DNA from: Paragonimus skrjabini miyazakii
Lineage: Eukaryota; Platyhelminthes; Trematoda; Plagiorchiida; Troglotrematidae
Length of the DNA: 64,000 nucleotides
NCBI GenBank assembly: GCA_014338405.1
Contig: JTDE01002499.1
Span: forward strand, 14,736 to 78,735
Direction of reading: 5' to 3'
A program made the position numbers and the translations under genes. The first letter of the stretch is position 1, and every line of letters starts with the position of its first letter. Below, in pieces: positions 12,262 through 24,438 of the stretch. A model generated the notes under the pieces. That model saw nothing but the letters and a program-made list of their open reading frames with translations. It was not told the DNA's origin and searched no databases.

Positions 12262-12518
12262 CCAAATTATAGAACATAATAACTCCCACACCACTCGTTA
12301 CTAACATGACATCCCTGGTAGTCATGAAAAGCTGCGCCGAGGAATTATCAGAACCGCTTGCAATAGTTTTTCATCCTTCCTTGTTAACTGGCTGTTTGCT
12401 GAAAGCCTGGGAACAGTACACGATCATATTTAGCTTCAAAGGTGAATGTAGAGATGGCCCAACAAATTGTCGGCAAATAAAGCTTCTTACAATGGCCTCT
12501 AAAGCAACGGAGTGTTAA
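12262..12518 (+). mobile_element. CR1-like LINE, reverse transcriptase N-terminal fragment
   Basis: The plus frame reads VVMKSCAEELSEPLAIVF, LLTGCLLKAWEQ, IIFSFKGE and a degraded NCRQIKLLTMASK. This matches the finger region of CR1/Jockey-type RT (LLK-CA-ELS-PL--IF, LP-DWK, I-PIFKKG, NYRPISLTS). The catalytic palm is not visible downstream, so the copy ends or is too decayed by about 12620. With the endonuclease 740 bases upstream it forms one degenerate element. Confidence 0.65.
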
Positions 12519-12619
12519 CCAGATGGAACGTTTTGGATAAAGTTGAAGACCCAAGTTTCTCCATTAATCTTCAAACAGTTCTATGCTCTGTTGATTATAT
12601 TTTACATCTTTGACGAGGA

Positions 12620-13480
12620 TATTTAATGTAGTCAGTCAGGGTCAACGGTCAAATAAGAACTTTTCACTAGGGATTTCATAAATTGTTTAAATGCTGAGCA
12701 ACAGCGAATAAGACAACCTAGAGTAACAAGTGGCGTTGATGTGTGAAGATTGCATAAATCGTAGTTCCACGTCGGTAAGCCCTGAGTAAATGACTGAGAC
12801 TCTTTTTAGGAATTTTAAATTTTTACGCACATAAAGATTGTGAATGTAACATCTTTGTCTCTTGAGTGAAGCGATTATTTGAATGTTTCCGCAACGACGA
12901 AGTACACTGGAGTTTCATTATTGCGTCACCATCCCATTCAAACGACCCTTAGGCGACGACAGCTTTTACATACATTGAATCTTATAGCAAGAATATAGAT
13001 ATTGATTGTAGATGTTAACGTCTCATAGTAAGGCGTTGATCCTAAAAGGACTACTAACACACAGTGTTTTATGTCATTTTGTCTGCGGTGTTCTTCAGTA
13101 TGAGCCTACCAGTGGATCAGACTGTTATCCACGGTCTATCAGACAATGAGGATCACTGCAGATTCATGCACACGAATAACTGTTGTGGAACACAATCTAT
13201 ACTCAAAACAACTCATCACTACAAACACGTAAAACCCAACAATCGGTTGGTGGGGATGGCATAAACTGGGGGCTAAGTTTGCTTTGAAGTCTATTGTGTG
13301 CCTTGTGGACAGAAAGTGTCGGTCAGACTTCCAATCAGATGGGAAATTTCTGTTGAAAACTTTCGCTCATGAACCCTCTTGTTTGCTTGCCAACTTTCGT
13401 TGAACAATTCACTGCTGACACATTTCACGCGGTTTTTGGTCAGTTTGTGGGGGATTGTCAGACAGGAAGTGCGAGCATTC
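12620..13480. other. no recognisable gene
   Basis: Short ORFs only (plus 13064-13264, minus 13291-13527). I see no domain and no splice-consistent exon. Confidence 0.35.
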
Positions 13481-13687
13481 CAGCTCTCGGCGGAATACCC
13501 CAATGTAGGGGAGGTGCGTTCAAACACCCACGGTGAGCGGATGGAGAACGGCGTGGGCTACCGGATGAGTCATCGCTCGACCGGATCGGACCAACGGGCG
13601 AGACGTGGCAGCCGAAATAGGATGAATCACCAAATTGAAGGTGCGATTATTCCAACACTGTCAGGAATATCTCGACACAGCTGTGGA

Positions 13688-13787
13688 NNNNNNNNNNNNN
13701 NNNNNNNNNNNNNNNNNNNNNNNNNNNNNNNNNNNNNNNNNNNNNNNNNNNNNNNNNNNNNNNNNNNNNNNNNNNNNNNNNNNNNNN
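13688..13787. other. assembly gap (100 N)
   Basis: One hundred consecutive N in a GC-richer segment (about 13480-13960). A gap of exactly 100 is a common placeholder length, so its true size is unknown. Confidence 0.95.
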
Positions 13788-13929
13788 TGAGGCCAGCACT
13801 AGCAACATTCCAAGGTAGTGCTAAACGAAATCGGATCAACGGACGAGGAATAGCAGGCAAAAAACTCCCGGGTAGAAGGCGCCAATCACACACCTAAACC
13901 GGGTAGAAGTGCACACGACGTGCGAGCGG

Positions 13930-14046
13930 AAACCAGGGGGTGTTGTGGACTGGAATTGTGATTCAAAATCGCGAGCGCTCGTGTGGCATGGTAACTAGCG
14001 CGTTGGACAATAAAGATTGTGTTTTATTGGACGCCTTTTCGCTACA
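13930..14046 (+). mobile_element. possible 3' LTR start of a Ty3-like element
   Basis: A short purine-rich run ending AACCAGGGGG (13931-13940) is followed by TGTTGTGGAC, the form of a polypurine tract against the TG of a 3' LTR. An AATAAA signal lies near 14010 and a GCTACA end at 14041-14046 would close a TG...CA LTR of about 106 bases. The upstream GC-rich segment is open in plus frame but shows no integrase motif, partly because of the gap. A second LTR copy was not found. Confidence 0.35.
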
Positions 14047-17000
14047 AGTTGTAGGAATTACGCTATACTTCTAGCCTTCCCTAATAGCTTTAAACTATTA
14101 TCAGCAGTGGAGGTATTATTGTGCTCAATGAAGTGTTTGTAAGTTGGATCATTGCGGCTGGAACCTCATCTATCACAGTTGGGCATTTCTAACGGAAAAG
14201 CTGCTCAAGAAGTGGCTATAAATTAAGCTAACTTGGGGTGAACCTTACCATGGAGATTGCACAAATTATCAGGTAAGAGTCTACAGCGGTTTACAAAACT
14301 GTCCAATTCATCTAACCTTCGTTACTGGAACATTCATAATAGAGCATCTGGTTATCTAACTGTTGTCGGTGTTCTTATCCTAGTTGGCATATGATCACCT
14401 CGGTACTAGGTAAATGTTTCAGCTAAATATTATTTTTGAAGAATCTTGCCACATATCCTCATTCGGTTTTTCCTCAATGCAGCCATCCATATTCATTTGT
14501 GAGTATCACTCAACCTATTTGCGGCAAGATCTATCCGAACTGGGTGGGGGGATAATCTGACTCACTTTTCACCAAACTCCTCACGCATTTTGTTATGTCG
14601 AGTCTCCATACTACAGTGCGACAGTGCTCGTTGAGCCGAACATAACCAGCGCTTCCGGTGACGTGTTGCACGCTGCATGTTGACTTGATCCATAGTCGAT
14701 GGATGGCTCCGCCACATACACGGTATCAGTGAGGGCATTTGAAGGATATTCGAAATTATTCGGTTGTAGAAAGAACAATGTGATTAAATATGAGTGAAAT
14801 AGAATACCAGATTGCATTACACCGATGACGATGTAAGTATTTCACTTGTTGGTTGCTGTATCGTTTGACATACCTTAGCATTTATGCCCATCATGCTGCT
14901 AGCATCTAGAGATACTTGTGAGTGAAGTAACAGACGTCGTCTCAGTTGAACTATTTTCATATTAACCAATGGGAGTTTGGGGCGCTCAAATGACTACGTT
15001 TTTGGTATTAGCGTATTAGCTCGTAAAACATGTGTACTCCTGTGGTGCAGTTCGTTTCACATAACATCACGGAATTGTAAGCAGATTGTAGGGGGAAAAC
15101 TTCATGATTGCTAGTGTTTGATTACCGAGACTGCCGCTATTCTGTTACCACATCACTGAGAATACAAATTTCACCTGGTTGACGTCCAATGAATTACATT
15201 CGCTTCAGACCATACCAGACTTGATCTTATCGGACAAAAGTGGTCACGTGTACTATATCCTGGTTGCAGTTCAGCCGGAAATTGACCAAAGAAATCAGAT
15301 ATTCAGCTCAGCAAGTTGAGACCAATGTTACGGTCAACCAAGACCATGTTTTGAAGGGTTTTCAGTCATGATACAAAATTATTAGTTTGTTTTCCACTTG
15401 TGTGCAGCTTATTTTCTACAAATATTTGTGTTCACGTTGTGCTTTTGTTCTCTCAAACCAAGTTAAACCAGCATGTTTTATAAGACCCCAGAATCAGTTA
15501 TCGAATCTGCAAAGTAAACGGAGGAAAGACGGTCAAAACATGTATCAACGTTGTTGTTACCCGTAACTAGCCTGGCTAAATGTTTTTCCAACCCCATATT
15601 GTTTGGTGCTAGACTGCTTGATTCATACAAAACATTTGGCTGTATAGTACATTGTCAGTGAAGTCAGCATGGTAAAAATGAACTACTTAGTAACAACACA
15701 TTAATGTTAGAGTGATTAAATATCGGTTGAATAAAAAGCCATACGAAGAAAGCCGTGTCGTGCGTTACTGAGTTGTGATGAAAACTCCGAATTATCTGAT
15801 TGTCGACATATAAAGTTTTCAACAGATTAGTACCCTGAGCCTGCTGTATTGTCTTATAATGACTACATGATCAATTCCATTTAATGAACACATCTGCTAG
15901 GTCCAAAAATACTTAGTTCTGTCCAACGCGAGGAAAATTCATGGGAGTTCAGAATAACGCGTACATCTTATGGGCAAAGTGAATACAGAGCTTTAACACA
16001 AAATTATGCGCAATGGTGGCTGGTAGTCGTCGATCGTAAACAAATGATCGATTAGCAGATGATAAAGTTGTGTAAATTAAAACCATCAGTAAAAATAGAC
16101 ATTCGATTGTCCGTTATGTTTAACATTTACGCTGCAAACTTAACCTGAGCAAACCAAACCCATGCCCTACCATCAAATCTATACCCTGAAACACATACGT
16201 GCTAGTAAATTCATCTAGTTTGGTGACGTAACCTAATTACCGTACTCCGCTAAAAACCCAATGAATAAACCATCAACGCGATCGAAGAACGCCGACAGTA
16301 ATCCCAGCAGTCAGGCTTATAAGAGATTTGGAATTTTTCGTTACTCAGTGTTTTATTTTTTCGGTAAAGCATTGGGTAAAACTTCCGCTTCCGTAAGAAG
16401 TAAAGAACATTGGTAAACCACAAACCATTGATTCATCTGAGATGGTCTGGGATCCTCGTTTTATTGGACTATCGGCTGAACTGCACAATTATTTGGTGAG
16501 CTGACACATATCGGCTGGTCTAAATCCAAATGTCAATGGTGAATTGCAAGTGTACCGCGACATACTGACTGACGTAGGCAAAATTCTGATGATAACTTAT
16601 TTTCTGACATTTCACCTCCGTGACTTTATTTTATTGGTGTACTGAATCCGTTGTTTACAGTCCAGTAGGATAGTGAATCTATTTTTGGAACCCTGGTTAC
16701 GGCCACTTCAACCGATTAGTGTGGATGTTTCCGCTTGTGATCTTGGATAAGTACCGGACCTCCAACAATAAACCCTCAAACGTTTACACCCCACCGGCGG
16801 TTGAATATTTTTTCTATGTAAGAATCTTGTGTAGAATTTTCTGGTACGCTGGATAAAAGTGCATCAGACATAATATGCAGTGGTCTTCTAAACGTTATGA
16901 TAGATAGTGATGAACCATCCCTAATATCTGGTTTCTCTTTTAGGCAATAAGTGAACAGGAATCTTTAAATGGCATACTCGGTCGTTTCTTCCTAATCAGA

Positions 17001-20000
17001 ACTAATAAGCGTGCATTTAAGCGCATCAACCTTGTGTACAATTCGGTCGTGAAATTGAGGATGACCGGGAAGAGAATTTGCATTTTTACGTTATTTATGA
17101 TGTAACCAATTAAAGCTGTGGAGACGTGATTTGCTTACCCTTTTTAAATAGAAAATTATCATAAAAATTCAAACCAACAGAACCGCTGTTGAAGCGTTAC
17201 AATAAGGTTGACCATAGCTACCCACCTCACCATCAAAACTTCGGGCCATTTAGCATGACTGAACATATTGAGAACATAGAGCACGCCGGTTGATCTAGGA
17301 ATGTCAATATTTAGGCGGGATTAGGGGTACTTTGAATACAGCCATAATTGTGGTGGAAAATTTGTGGTAAAAATCGTTACGAGAACAATTATGAAACACT
17401 TCCCCTATATCAGCACTGCTTCTGAGCATTTGAATAAAACTTCTCACATAGGGCTACATGTGACCAGTCCATACTGGGTTGCTTGAATATCTGTTGTATC
17501 AGCTTTGCGAAGTGTCCCTGGAGTGACGATTAATGAGTATTAGTTGACTATAGTTGATAAGCGATATCGACGCATGTAGCAGGAACAGCCGATGCAATTC
17601 TGTAGTGGTTGTGACCTTCGTATCTATTGCAAAAGCTATTGAAGCCACATCATAAACCGCTATTAGCAGTATGTGTTTTCTGACCAAATGTTGTCATAAT
17701 CAGACGACCGGTTTGGTTGTTGTTGACATTTGGCTATGATCTTGAGGATGAGTGAGTTTCTGCACATTTCTTTCAAGTATTCCTATCCACTACAAAGTTT
17801 TACGGACTCCACTGAATCTGAGTTATAGGGCTTATTTTACCTGCAAATAAAGTGTTACCCATGGACCTCCAGTGGTTGGTCAAACATATCTGGAATTTAT
17901 AACAGAAGCCCAAATGTAATAAGCAGACTCGTCCGTTGTGTGTCACCTTCAGCTCAAACACGACACACTTAGTATGAATGCGTGTGACATGACAGATTGA
18001 CCTAGAAGCTTTATCTAAATTGATTCATTAACCGGACAGTCTATGTTTTTTTTTCAACTAGGCCGGGTGGTGCTCACGCATTCTTCTTGTCAAATGAACC
18101 TTCATGTGAGCGGGATGAACTACTTCTGGAAAAAAGCAAATGAATAAACGCAAACTGAGCTGGCACTAATGAACGTTGTATTTTTAAACCAGAACTCTAA
18201 AAATGGCTTAGGGGTTAATACCATTCTCAGATGTACGGAGTGAAGACTGTCATGTTGAAATGCTACGTCATTTTTAGCATCTAACCTAATCTGTTTAAAG
18301 AAAGTTGGCATTGATGTCAACCTGGTTGTCATCGTTCTCGACTTTAATGACAGATTCAGTAATATCTGCATTCGAAATATTTTATGGGCCTATCAACCGT
18401 GGAATAGAATCTACTTAACCAAACTCTGAGATAAGATCGTAACGGAACTTTACTCTACAGTGCAAAAAAATTGACTCTTCTTTCTTCTTTTTATTTTAGT
18501 CAGGAATAGAGGTCAGCGGCCACTGATTCACAAGTACCGACAAGTGTCGACTGTAAGGCAAGTTGCTGAATTTCTTTATGGCCAGTGTACTTGCACAGTT
18601 TTTCTTTTCCGCATACTAAACATTATAGGCGTTTGCTATCTGTTTGTGATAGTTTTTACCTAGTCGACAATAAAACTGTAACTGTTGACAACATCCGCAT
18701 CATAATCTAATACATCTGCTGCAATTAAACTTGACAGATTAAGATTAAACTAAGTGACAGAAGAACTGGAAATTTGCAATGAGCTGACTTTGTGAGATGA
18801 CTTTTGGCACGCTTGCGACTAGTACCAAACGGTATCCTTTGTTCATGGTTGACTGACTGACGCTTAAATCTTGTCCCTTGCAGATAGGAAAGAACAGTGA
18901 AGACTCATTGTACATAGAAAAGGATAGATATAGAACATATTCAGAATGGTTCTGGTGTTTGTAGAATTAAGATGTCCACAGTACTGATTAACCATATATA
19001 TTTCATACTCGATTGGAGGAAGAATAGACTGAATCTTGTCTGCATGTAAGTTGAACAAGTGACACTGCATTCCACGGCATTGAATGCAGTCTATCGAATG
19101 GTTTCGTTGAAGCCCTACAGATAATCGGTATGCCGTTAATGCACCTGGAATACGAAGTACCGAAGTCCATGGTTTACTGATTGGTTACCGGGGTTAACTT
19201 AACACCAGATGTTAAACGGTTGTAGTGGAACGGACCAACATACATAACGACTGTCCGTGAATTGGTCTACAACTTGTCGAAAATAAGCTGAAGATAAGTA
19301 TCGATCAGGTCCAAATAAAAAAAACATTTTTCATCATTAATAACGTTGTTTCCAGTGAATAACAGTATGTTTGTGGGGCTGAGAGGAAGTTAGTAATTTA
19401 AACCGCACAACTATAGTCATTTGCCTTTTAGCCAGCACAATATAGATTACCGCTGATTACTGATTTGTCTGTATAATGGTTCTTAGAGTTTCCTATTTTT
19501 ACAGCTCTGGGCGCACAAGTGAAGCAATTCTGTGTTACCGAACATTCAGAAAGTAACACATATTCGAACCCAAATTGAATGGGCAACTTAGGTTGTATGT
19601 AGTACGAATATCAGGTTCCGTGATAGACAGTTTCACATTAAATTTCCGTAACTGCCCAGCAAACGTCATTTTAAAAAGATGTGAAATAAAGCAAGAGCGA
19701 CTAACGGAAACGATTTCAGATACTGTTACGAGTAAAGCCAAATTAACCCAAGCCCCCTAACTAACTATATTCAAGAGGTTTGAGCTTACCGTCTGATTGG
19801 TAGAAAAGTGCTCATAACTGCTTTTCCCTAAGGACACAATACGTACAACACCTGTTGCCGGGTTTAGCAAACTGCCTGAAACGCTGCAAACCATCTGTGT
19901 ACCCACGCGTTTGACATTAAGATTTATGAGAAACCAAAACGTTATCTGATGCCGTGTCTAGCCTCAAGTTGTTGTTAAAACCTGGTGATCAGTGACCAAA

Positions 20001-23000
20001 AGCAAAATAAATTTCCGACGAACCTGATATTCATTTCAAAAAAAGCCGGCAACTGGTAGTGATTTAACCTTCAGTTACTCCAACGTTTTATAGTCCTGCG
20101 GAATGAGAAACGCTCGTGTAGTACGATCCCATTTGTTAGCGTTGTGTTGACCGTACATTTCTATGCAACAATGACAGTAACGTTAGCGCATTCATGTAGA
20201 AAGCGAAGCAATACTTCAGGCTGCAGGTCAGTTTCCAAAAATTTTATTATTGTAAGCTACACTCGCTTAACTTTCAACACTTCACATGGCATAATTCCGT
20301 ATGACGTTCAACCGTCGCAGCAACTAATTCATTCAAAAGGTCGATGTGATATTTCCGTCGCACTTCAACTTACTGGCCTTCTGGCCGACGAACGTATTTC
20401 CTGGTTTCCTATACACTTCCTATACATACGGCTCTAATCGGTCCCGCTGAAATCCGTTATAATGTTTAGTGAGTAAATCACTCAGTAGACGTTGTTGTTT
20501 CCACGATTGCCTTAGATCTGATTTTCAACATTCCAAGTGTGTTATCTCAAAGCTGAGAAAACGAATGCGAGAAAAACCAATCGGATGAACTGAGATCTCT
20601 ATTAAACAGTCAAAACAATTCACTGGTTTCAAAGACGTCGGTCAGATAAATCTTTACTGTCCCAATGTTTAGGTAAGCAACGTTGGGTTTTACCGATCAC
20701 CTCACGATGTACTCTAAAGCAGTGGTTTTGGAACATTGGATGGCGAACAAGAGCCTATTTGCCACAAGGTTAGCGTTCAGGCGAATTCTGATTGGTAACA
20801 TTGGAGTACTGGTTATGTGGAGTAGGATGCTCTGATCCACATCCATTCGCGCTGAGATTCTGTGGTTTGTAGTAGCACGCTCTCTGAATCGTCTCAGTGT
20901 TGTGTTTGAGATGGATGCGCAGCTTGCACTCAACCGCGATAAGTTGTAGAGTGATGTCTGGCTCTTACCTAATCTCGGTCTACATACGCGTTTACACGAA
21001 TGCCTCCGTCAAAGCCTGTGAACCGCTGATGAAAAACGAATAGTTAAACATCCACGGTAAATCATACGTTGTGGCTTTCATGTTCAAGGTTAACAAGGCC
21101 TACATACGTGACGGAATCACCGTTTGTTTTCTTTTAATGACATTGCACCATTGGTAACGGATACTGATGACAGGGGTCAGTGTAACTAATAAATAACTGT
21201 GTGAGCTGTTTCCTTGAACTTTAGACAGCGCTGGAATTTGGATGAATTGTACTTATGTGTTTTTGTGCTGACCAATTTTCAGCTTTCGTAACAAAGAACG
21301 GATTAACTAGGAACGTTCTTGGTTACAGAAATCCGTGAGAACATGTCATAATAACGTCGAAGGATTGAAAAGATCAGCGAATCAGTACAAACCTCTGAAA
21401 TTAGACCAAGCTGTTGTTCAATAAAACAGAAAAAGTGGAACGTTGTGGAATATTAACATCTCGATTTATCTCATCAGTCGCATATGAAATACAAAAAAAG
21501 GAGCATATCAACAACAGCTGAATAGAATGAATTTTGAGTCAAAAGGCCACTACCATGAGAGATGGACGATGTGAACTATCATCGTTTGCGCACACAACAC
21601 TGGCTGCCTTTGTGTGAACAACACGGCTTCACTGGTTCCCAGAATTTTGGGGTTTGGATGCCGTAGCAACAGAGTGCACGACCTGGTGGGATCGGTGTTG
21701 TGACCTTTCTGCAGGATGTGCTTCGTAACTGACGACGCTGAGTTCCACGTTCGGTTGTTCGTTTAGCAATCCGTTCGCTCAGCAGAGTGAATCAGTCACT
21801 TTGGCAGGTGTTAAACTATTCGTTGACGCAAAATAAATCGCGACTGCAAGTTAGCTGATAAACGACATGTGAGACAGAGTAATTAGGTGCATCACATCTA
21901 GCGTTTCCATACCTAACTTCTCGAGTTGATGATAAGAGGCAAAATTCGGCTGCAGGGTACGTGCGATTCACAGTTGACTAAAGCTGATGACGCAGTGCTT
22001 TAAGTTGTTGTCACTATTGCAGATGCTGCAATTATGGACATAATGAGTTGACAACCTCTGTGAGTAACCGTAATCATCATCGTACTAGCAACGTATCAAC
22101 AACGAACTGTCACTCGAAGACGAATTCTTGTCAGCTAAAACCCAAATTATCAGTAAGCAGATACAAAAGACCAACAAGGCGGCCGTTGAAAAACTGTACC
22201 ACAAGAAAGATAAAGCTGCTGACTCCACCGTTTTTAAGCGCTTGAAAGTAACTAAGGAAGTGCCTCAAGGTCTATTAAGTTATTCCAGCAAGTACTGGTG
22301 TGTGGCGTTATTATCTCAATCAGAAATGAACGAACGACCGTCTCTAAGTTTCCTCCTTCGGACTGGCTGGGAGCCAATCTGAACCATAGAGAAAAAATAA
22401 CGTGTGAAAAAATAACAATGTAGACTTTAACAAGATAACGCTTAAATACTTCAGACCGAAACTGAAGCCTTGACCAAACAGTTCAAACTCTTCCTCCTGA
22501 CAGCAAGTTGTCTGATTAATTTGCGTGGCTCACGTTTCACGCTTGTCCTCAACTTACCGTATACATAAACTTAGCGCATTTTTTCCACGAGACACTATCA
22601 GACTGTTGAAAAACGTATGTACACTTATGCGCCCTTCAGTAGTTTTTGTTACACCGTAAAGACTGGCTTGAGGTGGCCTGATAACTCCATGTATTGCCCG
22701 GAAATTCTGTTAGATCTCTTCAAGTCCTGTTATTTTTTTCATTGACGTGTTTGTGACGTTTCACAGAATACCGTAGGGTTCGATCAACAGTTTGGATCGG
22801 GTATTGCTTACCTTTTCGCTTTCAGCATACTATATTGTTGAACCATGTTGGAACACACCAGCCACCCTCGATGGCTTTGTTCACCAATGTGATCCAACTA
22901 TCACCATCGTTGTTAGTCATGGCTACGGACGACGTGCAAACCCGAAAGAGGTCTCATCTTGGTTACTACCATACTACCATCAGAACCGAAACAGCAATTT

Positions 23001-24081
23001 CAAAGGAAAACTTTTATTGTATCATTTTAACCGAACAGCGTCGGTACAGCATGAATGTAAAAAAATAAAACTATTCGGATGAAAGTGACCTTGACAAGTC
23101 GACTGTCAGACACAGTAGGGCAAATCAGGTCGAACGAATAGGTATATAGCACGTATGCACAGAACGATTGTGTGTGAGAGAAAAGTCGAGCAACAGCAAC
23201 ACACCATTATCCATCCCAGGAAATCATTGCATTAGGTACAGGGTACTTGGTAAGTTACCGGACTGTGAAACTGCAATGGATGTCAACGGTTTGTATAGTG
23301 AGTATTTCTTGGTTAGTGTAATTCTGGTGACACTTTAACAAAGTTTGAGTATCCTTGATCACAGTACAAACGTACCGTATTGAAACGCTCCTCATTCATA
23401 AGTTGGCAAGTTCTCTTTCCAATGGTCCCAAAAACGACAGCTGACCACTACAAACATTAGGTCGCTTCAAGCGGACAAATTTATCATTTGGTACAGCGGG
23501 TTACCGGTGAGTGTACTGATGGTGATAGTGATGCTGTTTCTCAACTCTCCAACATGTAACATTGTTTGAGAAACTATGGGCCGTGTTCAGTTTTGTGCGC
23601 AACACTTCCGAACCCTAACTGAGTTTGATTATATAATTAGCACAGCAATTGCTGGTTCTGTAGACAGGGTTTTTTAGTCACGTACTGTATCTTTTCACTT
23701 TGTTCCTCATGTTCAAATAATTCGGGTAGGCTTGTTTACAGAGTTACTTATTCGCATTACCTTTACACTGGCTGCCGGATCGTAGAGTATTTTGAGGGTA
23801 CGTTTCATGTCATATTGATAGAGAAATTGCTTGAACTCGTGAGCAGTAACCGGGACACTGAAGCTAGTAATGCAGTGTTCCAATCAATTCGGAATACATC
23901 TTGTGGCAACTACACAAATGGGTCTCAGGTCACTTTCTATAGTAGTATGTAGTTGTAGGTATATTACGCTTACTGACAGGTGTTGTATAAGACGGACCGT
24001 TATGTCAGTAGAACTTTTCGACTAGGGCCTTGTAGGATGATCAGTGAGTTGTACCGGTGCTGAGACGAGTTGCGTCGTTCT
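14047..24081. other. 10 kb AT-rich stretch, no supported gene
   Basis: I read no known domain here. Two weak exon-like frames are worth noting: minus 14617-14770 (SNALTDTVYVAEPS..., ending in a stop) and plus about 22086-22250 (a Lys/Gln/Glu-rich, possibly coiled-coil stretch, EFLSAKTQIISKQIQ..., open between an AG and a GTAACT). Other ORFs (plus 20144-20437, minus 20697-20933, plus 22792-23082) have no recognisable motif. Introns of unseen genes or old repeats are both possible. Confidence 0.35.
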
Positions 24082-24438
24082 GTTAGATTTTCGACATGGT
24101 GAGCAACCCTTCGCATGTATTTTAGTTCCAACTAACGTACGCTGCCACTGATACCGTTCCGCAGCGTGGTGTCAAGTATTAACAATACCAGTGTGAACCC
24201 CATGCGTAGTAGAAATGATCTCATTCCTTAAGAACATAGCTGCATGTTTGGAGGCCACAGTTAGATTTTCGACATGGTGAGCAACCCTTCGCATGTATTT
24301 TAGTTCCAACTAACGTACGCTACCACTGATACTGTTCCGCAGCGTGGTGTCAAGTATTAACAATACCAGTGTGAACCCCATGCGTAGTAGAAATGATCTC
24401 ATTCCTTAAGAACGTAGCTGCATGTTTGGAGGCCACAG
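24082..24438. repeat. 178-bp tandem duplication (two copies)
   Basis: Copy 1 is 24082-24259 and copy 2 is 24260-24438, head to tail. By eye they differ at only three bases (about 98% identity), so the duplication is young compared with the worn elements around it. No ORF spans it convincingly. Confidence 0.95.

Noticed and set aside
13379..13897. 172-codon plus ORF
   Set aside because: About a fifth of it is N and the rest has no domain; it probably belongs to the retroelement-like GC-rich segment.
21450..21480. A minus-strand hammerhead-like CTGATGAGATAAATCGAGA
   Set aside because: The invariant GAAA reads GAGA and no stem III or cut site follows.
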